DNA of 18,642 nucleotides from an uncultured Collinsella sp. GTDB lineage: Bacteria > Actinomycetota > Coriobacteriia > Coriobacteriales > Coriobacteriaceae. A program made the position numbers and the translations under genes. The notes beneath the pieces were generated by a model, which worked only from the letters and a program-made list of their open reading frames with translations, was not told the origin of the DNA and did no database searches. The stretch lies in contig CAAEOW010000057.1 of NCBI GenBank assembly GCA_900757705.1, forward strand, positions 1 to 18,642. The letters run 5' to 3'. Below are positions 6,803 through 14,180 of this stretch, piece after piece (positions within the stretch are counted from its first letter, which is position 1; each line of letters opens with the position of its first letter).

Positions 6803-7804
6803 TTACTTTGCGGCGCCGGGTATGCCGTGGGAGGTTTTGGCGTTTTTGGCTCCGTTTACGATGGCGGTCTGTAGGGCCCTTACGGCGAGCATGCCCAGCA
6901 GGTCTAGGGGAACGGCGGCGCTTGCCTGGGCGCCCAGTTTGCCGCTGGCGAGGGTGTAGATGGTGTCGCCGTCGTTGGTGGTGTGCGTGGGACGGATGGC
7001 GTGTGCGTAGGCGTCTGCGGCCATCTGGGAGACCTTGGTGGCTTGTGCCTTAGTGAGTTCCACGTTGGTGACGATGCAGCTGATGGTGGTGTTGGTGCGG
7101 TCGAGCGGCATCTGCATGGATCCGGCGGCGGCAAAGGCTGCGAGCTCCATGTCGACGATCTGGTCGCTATCTGCTGCGGCGCGCATACCAGCGACCCATT
7201 CGCCGGTGAAGGGGTCGACGACATTGCCGCAGGCGTTGACCGAGACCACGGCACCCACCTTAACAGGGCCGAGTGCCACGGCGGCAGCGCCTAGGCCGGC
7301 CTTCATGCAGGTGGCGGGGCCCATGAGCTTGCCCACGGTGGCACCGGTGCCGGCACCTACATTGCCCTGCTCGAGCGTGGTGGGGGTGTTGTCGAGCGCC
7401 TCGCGCACGGCGGAGATGCCAGCCTCAATGTCGGGGCGTACGGCGGGGTCGCCAAAGGCGAGGTCGAAGATGCAGCTGGAGCACACGATAGGCACCTGCG
7501 TGGGGCCGACGGGAAGGCCGATGCCGCGGCTCTCAAGCTCGCGAGCGACGCCGCTTGCGGCCTCCAGGCCAAAGGCCGATCCGCCCGAAAGGCAGACGGC
7601 GTGGACCTTGTCGACGGTGTTCTCGGGACGCAGCAGGTCGGTTTCGCGCGATGCCGGGGCACCGCCGCGAACGTCAACGCCGCCGGTGGCGCCCTCGGGT
7701 GCCACGATTACGGTGCAACCGGTGCCGGCCTCCTCGTCCGTGTAGTTGCCAAAGCAAAAGCCATCGACATCGCAAACGTCAATGGCCTCAAGCAGTGTAT
7801 CCAT
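6803..7804 (-). CDS. P1 family peptidase / NylC-DmpA type N-terminal nucleophile hydrolase
   Basis: 333-aa cytoplasmic hydrolase of the DmpA/NylC (S58, P1) family; such proteins self-cleave into two chains and expose a Ser or Thr nucleophile. Visible: GCTVIVAPEGATGGVDVRGGAP (29-50 region), CLSGGSAFGLEAASGV (71-86), GNVGAGTGATVGK (147-159), VSVNACGNVVDP (187-198) and RTNTTISCIVTN (236-247). By analogy with NylC the cleavage would be N238/T239, making T239 the nucleophile. The start is supported by TAGGAG upstream. It is the last gene of a minus-strand run after maf, separated by about 100 bp with two small hairpins, and is followed by hairpin element 3. The natural substrate is unknown; aminopeptidase, beta-peptide or amide activity are all possible. 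Confidence 0.88.
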   Translation of the reverse strand: MDTLLEAIDVCDVDGFCFGNYTDEEAGTGCTVIVAPEGATGGVDVRGGAPASRETDLLRPENTVDKVHAVCLSGGSAFGLEAASGVARELESRGIGLPVGPTQVPIVCSSCIFDLAFGDPAVRPDIEAGISAVREALDNTPTTLEQGNVGAGTGATVGKLMGPATCMKAGLGAAAVALGPVKVGAVVSVNACGNVVDPFTGEWVAGMRAAADSDQIVDMELAAFAAAGSMQMPLDRTNTTISCIVTNVELTKAQATKVSQMAADAYAHAIRPTHTTNDGDTIYTLASGKLGAQASAAVPLDLLGMLAVRALQTAIVNGAKNAKTSHGIPGAAK

Positions 7805-7874
7805 GTTTTACTCCTATCGGTTTTCCGCCGGGCCTTATGCCCGGTCGGGATCCGTACGGTACGCCGAAATTGTA

Positions 7875-7897
7875 GGCGCTGGGGGATACCCAGCGCC
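7875..7897 (-). terminator. Hairpin between maf and the P1 peptidase gene
   Basis: GGCGCTGGG (7875-7883) and CCCAGCGCC (7889-7897) form a perfect 9-bp stem with a 5-nt loop, eight bases after the maf stop. On the minus strand only a weak T stretch follows, so termination may be partial. A second hairpin, CCGGGC/GCCCGG (7828-7844), lies in the peptidase 5' region. Confidence 0.55.
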
Positions 7898-7905
7898 AGA
7901 TGCAA

Positions 7906-8487
7906 TTACGATAGTTTTTGAATCGCACGCGCGACGCGAGCGATGGGCAGGCCCACCACGTTGTAGAAGTCGCCCGAAATATCATGCACGAGCATGCGCC
8001 CGCCTGTGCCCTGGATGCCGTAGGCGCCGGCTTTGTCCATGGGCTCGCCCGAGGCGACGTAGCGCTCAATCTGCTCGTCGGTGAACTCATAGAACGTCAC
8101 GTCGGTCACATCGACAAACGACAGGCTCTCGGCGGCATGCGGAGCGGCCGTGTCGCCTGCCTTAACGATGCAGACGCCGGTTGCGACCTGGTGCGTGCGG
8201 CCCGAAAGCTCGCGGAGCATGGTGCGCGCCTCGTCCTCGGTTGCCGGCTTGCCCAGAATCTTGCCATCGAAGGTGACAATAGTATCGGCCGCGATGGTCA
8301 GTTCGTTGGGCTCGGCATGCTCGGCGGCAACGGAGGCGGCTTTGGCGCGTGCTAAGCGTTCAACGAGCGTAAGCGGGGCCTCGCCATCAAAAGGCGTTTC
8401 GTCGATATCTGCGGGAATCACGTGAATGTCATAGCCCGCCTCGCGCATCAACTCGATGCGGCGCGGTGATTGCGAAGCCAAAATCAT
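7906..8487 (-). CDS. maf: Maf-like nucleoside triphosphate pyrophosphatase
   Basis: Hydrolyses non-standard or modified nucleoside triphosphates to the monophosphate, a house-cleaning role in the cytoplasm. The 193 aa are normal for the family. Motifs: SQSPRR (5-10), AADTIV with D68, GKP (79-81), SGRTHQV (95-101), EPMDKAGAYGIQG (148-160) and GDFYNVVGLP (172-181). Its start codon overlaps the stop of the DJ-1 gene (ATGA, 8484-8487), so translation is coupled to the upstream gene. Substrate preference (dTTP/UTP or m7GTP types) is not certain from what I can see. Confidence 0.94.
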   Translation of the reverse strand: MILASQSPRRIELMREAGYDIHVIPADIDETPFDGEAPLTLVERLARAKAASVAAEHAEPNELTIAADTIVTFDGKILGKPATEDEARTMLRELSGRTHQVATGVCIVKAGDTAAPHAAESLSFVDVTDVTFYEFTDEQIERYVASGEPMDKAGAYGIQGTGGRMLVHDISGDFYNVVGLPIARVARAIQKLS

Positions 8488-9026
8488 AGCTGAATGCCCT
8501 CGGCGACCTTCTCGACGGCCTTGTCGCCGGCGAGTGTGCGCAGCAGCTCAAGCGCAAAGGGGAGCGACTGGGCCATGCCGCTGGCGGTGATGATGTTGCC
8601 GTCTTGCGTAACCTTCTCGCCGGTATAGGCGCCTTCGGGGAAGCTTTTCTCAAAGCCAGGGAAGCACGTGGCCTGGCGCCCCTCGAGTAGGTCGAGCTCG
8701 CCCAGGATAAACGGGGCGGCGCAGATGGCGGCAACGTGCTTGGTCGCGGCGAACTCGCAGACCACGTCGCAGACGCGCTGATCGGCGCGCAGGTTGGTGG
8801 CACCGGGCAGGCCGCCGGGCAGCACGACGCAGTCGTACTCGTCAAAGTTGATCTCATCAAAGAGCGCATCGCAGGTCACGGGGATCTGCAGCGAGCTTAC
8901 GACCTCACGCGTGGGCATGATCGAGACGAGCGTGGCACGCACGCCGCCGCGACGCATGACATCGACCATGGTCAAGCATTCAATAGTTTCAAAGCCATCG
9001 GCGGCGAGAACGGCAACGCTGGGCAT
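8484..9026 (-). CDS. DJ-1/PfpI family protein
   Basis: 180-aa member of the DJ-1/PfpI (ThiJ) superfamily, whose members include deglycase-like, glyoxalase and stress-protective proteins. Visible: VAVLAADGFETIE (4-16) with the conserved Glu (E13), VVLPGGLPGATNL (67-79) and the nucleophile-elbow Cys in AAICAAPFIL (C102). I choose the ATG at 9026 because AAAGGAG lies just upstream; an ATG at 9050 would add eight residues but has no ribosome site. It overlaps maf by 4 bp, forming a two-gene unit. The exact activity cannot be inferred. Confidence 0.92.
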   Translation of the reverse strand: MPSVAVLAADGFETIECLTMVDVMRRGGVRATLVSIMPTREVVSSLQIPVTCDALFDEINFDEYDCVVLPGGLPGATNLRADQRVCDVVCEFAATKHVAAICAAPFILGELDLLEGRQATCFPGFEKSFPEGAYTGEKVTQDGNIITASGMAQSLPFALELLRTLAGDKAVEKVAEGIQL

Positions 9027-9293
9027 GAGGGCTCCTTTCATGGGCGGCATACAATTAGCCGTCTTATACCCCGAAGACCTCCGCTTGCCACGCTCGATTT
9101 CCCAATGTTTAAAATAGCCCCGTCCGAATTAGCTACCCCACCCATCCTCAACAATCTCAATCTGTAACATCCATCGACCAAAACTAGCCCCAACTGTTAC
9201 AGATCGAGACAGTCCCCAACAGCACCGCCCCGTTCGGGGAAACGACCGCTACAGGTACGGCGGGCAGAGGCTCACTTTTTTCTTCGGTTTTTC
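9027..9293. other. Non-coding region with a 10-bp inverted repeat
   Basis: This holds the presumed promoter of the DJ-1/maf unit (minus-strand TATAAG near 9060-9066, no clear -35) and no gene. ATCTGTAACA (9160-9169) and TGTTACAGAT (9195-9204) are a perfect 10-bp inverted repeat with a 25-nt spacer, and CCCCGTTCGGGG follows near 9228-9239. Composition is lower in G+C than the sugar cluster that follows. It may be a dispersed intergenic repeat or the left edge of an acquired block. Confidence 0.45.
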
Positions 9294-9323
9294 TTGACGG
9301 AATCTCACCTGTTGTAGTACTTT
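9294..9323 (+). promoter_or_regulatory. Candidate promoter of the beta-glucoside cluster
   Basis: TTGACG (9294-9299), an 18-bp spacer, then TACTTT (9318-9323). The start of transcription would be near 9330, just at the 5' hairpin of the attenuator-like leader. The -35 is strong and the -10 is weak. Confidence 0.5.
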
Positions 9324-9325
9324 GT

Positions 9326-9408
9326 CCCAGTCTAAAAACGCGTGGACTTTTCTGGGCGCTAGCCACCTTTTTGCCACGCAACCGAGCAGTCGGTTGCGTG
9401 GCTTTTTT
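9326..9408 (+). promoter_or_regulatory. Attenuator-like leader with strong intrinsic terminator
   Basis: A 13-bp perfect stem (9373-9385 with 9390-9402, loop GCAG) followed by TTTTTT is a textbook terminator, yet it lies about 115 bp before the transporter gene with no gene ahead of it. Upstream, CCCAG (9326-9330) and CTGGG pair around a second stem. GCGTGG (9340-9345) can pair with CCACGC (9374-9379) inside the terminator arm, a plausible antiterminator. It could be a riboswitch-like or protein-controlled attenuator, or a short stable RNA of about 80 nt. It does not match the LicT/BglG target sequence that I know. Confidence 0.6.
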
Positions 9409-9525
9409 CGTCTTGGCAGCAGGTACCACATGCACCGCCAGAAGACCGCACGAGCCCACCTTCCGACTGCAGGGAACAGACGCACGAGACGCGCATCTGC
9501 AAGACAGCAGACGGAAGGGAGCCTA

Positions 9526-10506
9526 ATGGCAGAAACAAACACAATCAAGCAACAGACCGCCGAGGCGGGAGCCGCGGGCACGGGGCAGGTCAAGGCGGCG
9601 CTCCAGGTCTTTGCGGGCGGCGCCTGCTACGGCGCGATGGCCACGACCTACAAGCTCGCCTACGCCGCGGGCTTCACCTCAGCGCAGGTGGTGGCGAGCC
9701 AGGCGTGGTTCGGCTGCCTCTTCTTCGCCCTCGCCACGCTCGCAGGGCACGCACTCGGGCACCGCTGGCAGCGCGTGGGCTGGAAGCTCGCCCTCAAGCT
9801 CATGGGCCTGGGAGCCCTCACCTGCCTCACCTCAATCCTCTACTGCTACGCCATGAGCGTGCTGCCCGCCCCGGTGGCACTCACGCTCCTCTTCCAGTTC
9901 ACGTGGCTGGGGCTCGTGTGGCAGACCGTCATGACGCGCCGGCCGCCGAGGCTCCTCCAAGTGGCCTCCGCCCTGGTCATCGTCTTCGGAACGGTGTTCG
10001 CCAGCGGCGTCTACAAGACCGGCATCACCGGGTACGACCCCGTGGCCCTGCTCTGCGCGCTGGGGGCGGCCGTGTCCTGCTCCCTCTTTGTCACCCTCTC
10101 CGGCAAGGTCGAGGCCCCCTGCTCGTCCGAGCAGCGTGGCGTCATCGTGTGCGCGGGCTCCGTGGTCATGTCGCTCACGGTGTGCCCGGACTACGTTGTC
10201 TCGGGCGTTCTCGCCCAGGGCATCCTGCCCTTTGCCGTCATCGCCGGCTTCTTTGGCATGCTCTGCCCGGTCTTGCTCTTCGGCATGGGCTCTCCGCACC
10301 TGCCCGCGGGTCTCTCCACTGTCATGGCCGCCGCGGAACTCCCCGCCGGCCTGCTCATCGCCATGATCGTCCTCGGCGAGCCGCTCGGCGTCGTCGAGTG
10401 GCTGGGCGTTGCCATCATCCTCGCCGGCGTGTGCCTGGCACAGGTCCCCTCCCTGCTTGGAGGCCGGGAGGCACGTCGCGCCGCCGCAGGACAAGCCATC
10501 AGCTAG
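9526..10506 (+). CDS. EamA/DMT-family transporter
   Basis: Integral membrane protein of 326 aa in the drug/metabolite transporter superfamily, with about ten hydrophobic segments in two EamA-like halves and a short hydrophilic N-terminus (residues 1-22). Characteristic late segments include LPAGLSTVMAAAELPAG and the closing helix around VVEWLGVAIILAGVCLAQ. The start at 9526 is chosen because GGAAGGGAG precedes it; reading from 9322 would translate the terminator hairpin. It is first in a plus-strand set with GH1 and PTS genes, though about 120 bp separates it from the next gene. Substrate unknown: metabolite export linked to glycoside use is only a guess. Confidence 0.88.
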   Translation: MAETNTIKQQTAEAGAAGTGQVKAALQVFAGGACYGAMATTYKLAYAAGFTSAQVVASQAWFGCLFFALATLAGHALGHRWQRVGWKLALKLMGLGALTCLTSILYCYAMSVLPAPVALTLLFQFTWLGLVWQTVMTRRPPRLLQVASALVIVFGTVFASGVYKTGITGYDPVALLCALGAAVSCSLFVTLSGKVEAPCSSEQRGVIVCAGSVVMSLTVCPDYVVSGVLAQGILPFAVIAGFFGMLCPVLLFGMGSPHLPAGLSTVMAAAELPAGLLIAMIVLGEPLGVVEWLGVAIILAGVCLAQVPSLLGGREARRAAAGQAIS

Positions 10507-10585
10507 TCACCCCTTCACGGGCGGCCCGCGCGCATCAGGGAAAGGGCCACGGGCCCGGCGCGTGAGGTCGCAAGGACGTTATAAA

Positions 10586-10609
10586 GCGTCCCCGCAGAGG
10601 TGGGGGCGC
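10586..10609 (+). promoter_or_regulatory. Hairpin just upstream of the GH1 ribosome site
   Basis: GCGTCCCC (10586-10593) pairs with GGGGGCGC (10602-10609), 8 bp with one G-U, without a following T run. It ends 6-7 nt before GAAGGAGG, so it could affect translation or 5' mRNA stability. The surrounding gap (10507-10627) is very GC-rich with several overlapping inverted repeats and no gene. Confidence 0.4.
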
Positions 10610-10627
10610 CAGAGAGAAGGAGGCACC

Positions 10628-12058
10628 ATGCCATTTCCAAAAGGGTTCCTTTGGGGAGGAGCCACCGCTGCTAACCAATGCGAGGGAGGTTATGACGAGG
10701 GCGGCCGCGGTCTTGCCAATGTCGACGTCATCCCACACGGGTCGGAGCGCAACGACGTAAGTCGCGGCCTGAGGCGCATGCTCGACTTTGAGCCCGGGTA
10801 CTACTACCCGGCCCAGACGGGCATCGACTTCTACCACCACTACCGCGAGGACATAGCCCTCTTCGCGGAGATGGGCTTTAAGGTCTTTCGCCTCTCCATC
10901 GCCTGGAGCCGCATCTTCCCCAATGGCGACGAGGAGGAGCCCAACGAGGCCGGGCTCGCCTTCTACGAGGACGTGTTCCGCTGCTGCCGCGAGCACAGGA
11001 TCGAGCCCCTCGTGACCATCACGCACTTCGACTGCCCCATCCACCTCGTCAAGAAGTACGGCGCCTGGCGAAACCGCGCCCTCATCGAGCTCTACAAGCG
11101 GCTGGTGAAGGTGCTCTTCAACCGCTACCGCGGCCTCGTGCATTGGTGGATCACGTTCAACGAGATGAACATGATCTTGCACCGTCCCTTCATGGGTGCC
11201 GGCATCGTCCTCGAGCCCGGGGAGAATGCCCGCGAGGCCGAGTACCGCGCCGCGCACAACGAGCTCGTGGCGAGCGCCTGGGCCACCAAGATCGCCCACG
11301 AGGTCGACCCGGAGAACAAGGTGGGCTGCATGCTCGCCGCGGGAAGCTACTACCCCTACTCCTGTCGTCCCGAGGACGTCCGTGCAGCGCAGGTCAAGAA
11401 CCAGGAGGACCTCTTCTTCGTGGACGTGCAGGCACGCGGGCACTACCCCGGCTACGCGCTCAAGATGCTCGAGCGCGAGGGCATCGACGTGGGTATGACC
11501 GCCGAGGACGAGCGCATCCTTGCGGAGAACACCGTCGACTTCATCTCGTTTAGCTACTACTCCTCGCGCTGTACCGCGGGCGACCCCGATTCCGTGGGCG
11601 GCGTCGCCGAGGGCAACGCCTTCGCCGGCGTAGAGAACCCCTACGTGCGCACGAGCGACTGGGGCTGGGTCATCGACCCGCTGGGGTTCCGCATCACGAT
11701 CAACGACCTCTGGGACCGCTACCAGAAGCCGCTCTTTGTGGTGGAGAACGGCCTCGGCGCCTATGACGAGGTGCTTCCCGACGGCACGATCGAGGATGAC
11801 TACCGCATCGCCTACCTGCGCGAGCACATCGAGGCCATGCGCGACGCTATCGAGCAGGACGGCGTCGAGATGCTCGGCTACACCACCTGGGGGCCGATCG
11901 ACCTCGTGAGCGCGGGCTCCGGCGAGATGGAGAAGCGCTACGGCTTCATCTACGTGGACCGCGACAACCTGGGCAACGGCACGCTCGAGCGCAGGCGCAA
12001 GAAGAGCTTCTACTGGTATCAACAGGCCATCGCCACCAACGGAGGCGACCTGGGCTAA
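10628..12058 (+). CDS. Glycoside hydrolase family 1, 6-phospho-beta-glucosidase
   Basis: Cleaves phosphorylated beta-glucosides brought in by the PTS, giving glucose 6-phosphate and an aglycone or sugar; cytoplasmic. The 476 aa are typical for GH1. Visible: N-terminal FLWGGATAANQCEGG (7-21), FRLSIAWSRIFPNG (87-100), acid/base Glu in TFNEMN (E179), nucleophile Glu in VVENGLGA (E373), and the segment VSAGSGEMEKRYGFIYVD (427-444), whose Ser, Lys and Tyr residues mark phospho-sugar specific members. The start at 10628 has GAAGGAGG at 10616-10623; a longer in-frame reading from 10409 would overlap the transporter and is rejected. The PTS gene follows after 31 bp, supporting an operon. Confidence 0.95.
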   Translation: MPFPKGFLWGGATAANQCEGGYDEGGRGLANVDVIPHGSERNDVSRGLRRMLDFEPGYYYPAQTGIDFYHHYREDIALFAEMGFKVFRLSIAWSRIFPNGDEEEPNEAGLAFYEDVFRCCREHRIEPLVTITHFDCPIHLVKKYGAWRNRALIELYKRLVKVLFNRYRGLVHWWITFNEMNMILHRPFMGAGIVLEPGENAREAEYRAAHNELVASAWATKIAHEVDPENKVGCMLAAGSYYPYSCRPEDVRAAQVKNQEDLFFVDVQARGHYPGYALKMLEREGIDVGMTAEDERILAENTVDFISFSYYSSRCTAGDPDSVGGVAEGNAFAGVENPYVRTSDWGWVIDPLGFRITINDLWDRYQKPLFVVENGLGAYDEVLPDGTIEDDYRIAYLREHIEAMRDAIEQDGVEMLGYTTWGPIDLVSAGSGEMEKRYGFIYVDRDNLGNGTLERRRKKSFYWYQQAIATNGGDLG

Positions 12059-12089
12059 CCACCCGGGCAATATCACTAAGGAGAAAATA

Positions 12090-13538
12090 ATGGCAGAAAA
12101 ATACGACGACCTGGCCAGATCCATACTCGAGAACGTAGGCGGCGCCGAGAACGTCGCCAGCGTCGCGCACTGCATCACGCGCGTGCGCTTCAAACTCAAG
12201 GACGAGTCCCGCGCCAACACGGCCAAGATCGAGGCCCTCAAGGGCGTCATCCAGGTCATCCAGGCCAACGGCCAGTACCAGGTGGTCGTGGGCAACATCG
12301 TCGAGGACGTCTACGACGCGGTCCTGGAGGCCGGCAACTTCTCGGGCGGCGCAAGCGCCGACGACGAGCCCCAGGGCGATAAGACCGTTGCCTCCGCCAT
12401 CATCGACCTCATCTCTGGCATCTTCCAGCCCATCCTGGGACCGCTTGCCGCCGCAGGCATCATGAAGGGACTGCTTGCCCTCATCACCTACTTCGTCCCG
12501 GACTTTGCAAACGACGGCCTCTACACGCTGCTCTACACCGTGGCTGACGGCTTCTTCTACTTCCTTCCCGTCGCCCTGGCGTTCAGTGCCGCGCGCAAGT
12601 TCCGCATGAACGAGTTCACCGGTGTGGCAATCGGCGTGGCGCTCCTCTACCCGACGATGGTCGCCCTGACCTCGGGCGAGGCGCTCGGCAGCATCGACCT
12701 CGGCGTGGCCGGCACGTTCTCGTGGTACGCCACCGCCCTCGGGATCCCCATCATCATGCCCGTGTCCGGCTACGTGAGCTCGGTGATCCCCGTCCTTCTC
12801 ATGGTGTGGTTCGGCTCTATCCTTGAGCGCTGGCTCAAGAGCTGGATGCCGGCTGCGCTCAAGATGTTCCTTGTCCCGCTCGCCACGATGACGGTCTCCA
12901 TCGTCTTGGGCTACCTCATCATCGGCCCGGTGGCCACCCTCATCACCAACCTGCTGAGCGCGGCATTCTCGTTCATCTTCCAGCTCCCCGTGGTTGGTTC
13001 CGTCCTGGGCAGCGCCCTGGTTGGCGGACTGTGGATGTGCCTCGTCATCTTTGGCTTCCACTGGAGCCTCATCCCCATCTCCATCATGAATCTGAACACC
13101 CTCGGCCACGACAGCGTGCTCGCCGCCACCATCGGCCACGGGTTCGCGCTCGGAGCGGTCATCTTTGCCATGTACCTCAGAAACAAGGACGAGCGCTTCC
13201 GCGGCATCGCCCTTCCCGCGATGATCTCCGCCTTCTTCTTCGGCGTCACCGAGCCGGGCATCTACGGCATCGCCCTCCCCAACAAGCGCGCGTTCGTCGT
13301 GGCATGCCTGAGCTCCGCCGTGGGCGGCGCCATCGTGGGAATGACTGGCGCTCTCATGTACATCTCGGGCGGCCTCGGCGTCTTCAACCTGCTCAACTTT
13401 ATCGACGGGACCCCTGGTGGCGCCGGGATCTCCCACATGATCTTCGCGATCATCGCCTCGCTCGTCTCTGCCGTCCTGGCCTTTGTTATCGAGTTCATCA
13501 CCTACCGGCCCAACGACGATGAGGAAGGCACCCGCTAG
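12090..13538 (+). CDS. PTS beta-glucoside-type transporter, EIIBC
   Basis: Membrane permease that imports and phosphorylates a sugar, probably a beta-glucoside. The 482 aa comprise an N-terminal EIIB domain (about 1-85) with the phosphorylated Cys in AHCITRVRFKL (C28) and a C-terminal EIIC domain of about ten hydrophobic segments, including the family motif FFGVTEPGIYGI near residue 385-397. There is no C-terminal EIIA domain, unlike full-length BglF-type proteins, and no EIIA gene in the window, so phosphate must come from an EIIA encoded elsewhere. The start has AAGGAG at 12078-12083. The GH1 neighbour implies a phospho-beta-glucoside product. Heavy use of C-ending codons is shared with the previous two genes. 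Confidence 0.94.
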   Translation: MAEKYDDLARSILENVGGAENVASVAHCITRVRFKLKDESRANTAKIEALKGVIQVIQANGQYQVVVGNIVEDVYDAVLEAGNFSGGASADDEPQGDKTVASAIIDLISGIFQPILGPLAAAGIMKGLLALITYFVPDFANDGLYTLLYTVADGFFYFLPVALAFSAARKFRMNEFTGVAIGVALLYPTMVALTSGEALGSIDLGVAGTFSWYATALGIPIIMPVSGYVSSVIPVLLMVWFGSILERWLKSWMPAALKMFLVPLATMTVSIVLGYLIIGPVATLITNLLSAAFSFIFQLPVVGSVLGSALVGGLWMCLVIFGFHWSLIPISIMNLNTLGHDSVLAATIGHGFALGAVIFAMYLRNKDERFRGIALPAMISAFFFGVTEPGIYGIALPNKRAFVVACLSSAVGGAIVGMTGALMYISGGLGVFNLLNFIDGTPGGAGISHMIFAIIASLVSAVLAFVIEFITYRPNDDEEGTR

Positions 13539-13592
13539 CCTGCGCCCTCCTCAATCAGCTCTATGTAATTGAGGGGCAGTTGAGGTGGGTGA

Positions 13593-13627
13593 GGGCCGAG
13601 GGCGATCAAGGTGGCCGCCCTCGGCCC
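13593..13627. terminator. 12-bp hairpin downstream of the PTS gene
   Basis: GGGCCGAGGGCG (13593-13604) and CGCCCTCGGCCC (13616-13627) pair perfectly with an 11-nt loop. There is no T run on the plus strand, so it may act as a processing or stability hairpin instead of a simple terminator. A smaller inverted repeat CCTCAAT/ATTGAGG (13549-13574) precedes it. Confidence 0.55.
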
Positions 13628-13674
13628 GGGACAACCTGCCAGAAGGCGTTTAGCTTTCTCGGGCGGCGCTGAAA

Positions 13675-14088
13675 TGAACTGCGCCCCGATACTTGGACGG
13701 GTCAATTAGCGGCCTATGCCGCACATGGGGACTGATTTCGGAACTCCTCCGGGGTCAGTCCCTTTTGCTTAACCCGCCTCCTCTTGTTCCAGTGAACGGT
13801 ATAGGCTTCGAGGTCCCGCTTGAACTCCTCGAAGCTCCGCCACGTTCGGCTCCTGTAGAATTCGTCCTTCAGGCGCCCGGGCAGCAGCTCCGTCGCATGA
13901 GCTTGCCCTCGCACGCCGCCGGCCCCGGCCGGGTCCGGGCACCCTTCGGCCTCCCGCTGGCCTTCGGCGCGCCCGCACCCCCTGTCGCAAAGCTCTGCTG
14001 CAAGAGTCCTCAGCGTGGCGTCGTGCCTGACTCTCCCGTCCATAAAGAAGCCCCCATTTCTAATGTTCAAGAAATGAGGGGCGGTTCA
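13675..14088 (-). mobile_element. Internally deleted IS3-family (IS150-like) element with both ends
   Basis: One end begins TGAACTGCGCCCC at 13675 and continues ...ACTTGGACGGG. The other, 14066-14088, reads in reverse complement as TGAACCGCCCC followed by a TTGAAC stretch, an imperfect inverted repeat of the first. This resembles IS150-group termini. The element is only about 414 bp against about 1.4 kb for a complete member, and inside are the first codons of an OrfA-like frame and the last 53 codons of OrfB. No clear target-site duplication is visible. With both ends kept, it could still be moved by a transposase supplied elsewhere. Confidence 0.75.
13714..13875 (-). pseudogene. 3' remnant of IS3-family transposase OrfB
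   Basis: About 53 codons read RLKDEFYRSRTW, then SFEEFKRDLEAY, then HWNKRRRVKQKGLTPEEFR and a stop. This is the well-known C-terminal end of the IS3/IS150 rve integrase domain, with the final catalytic-region Glu helix and the YN-like (here HWNKRR) segment. The DDE Asp residues are missing. Upstream in the same open frame the sequence is the junction of a deletion, starting with an OrfA-like MDGRVRHDATLRTLAAEL (near 14043). It cannot be active. Confidence 0.8.
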
Positions 14089-14180
14089 ATTTCGGGACGG
14101 GGATTAAATAATCATTCGGAGCAAATCTATTTTTATCCCCGTGCCAGAAAAATCATCGGGCGTGGTCTGGGGCAAACAGT

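Noticed and set aside
10535..12298. 587-aa minus-strand open frame opposite GH1 and PTS
   Set aside because: The plus strand carries unambiguous GH1 and EIIBC motifs; the antisense frame is low-complexity Val/Leu/Asp/His-rich, typical of a codon-bias shadow.
11946..13436. 496-aa minus-strand open frame opposite the PTS gene
   Set aside because: Composed of Asp/Glu/Gly/His runs mirroring hydrophobic EIIC codons; not a real protein.
14097..14180. GGGGAT/ATCCCC imperfect repeat and CCAGA/TCTGG pair after the methyltransferase gene as a terminator
   Set aside because: The stems are short and interrupted, with several competing pairings, so I could not support a specific terminator.
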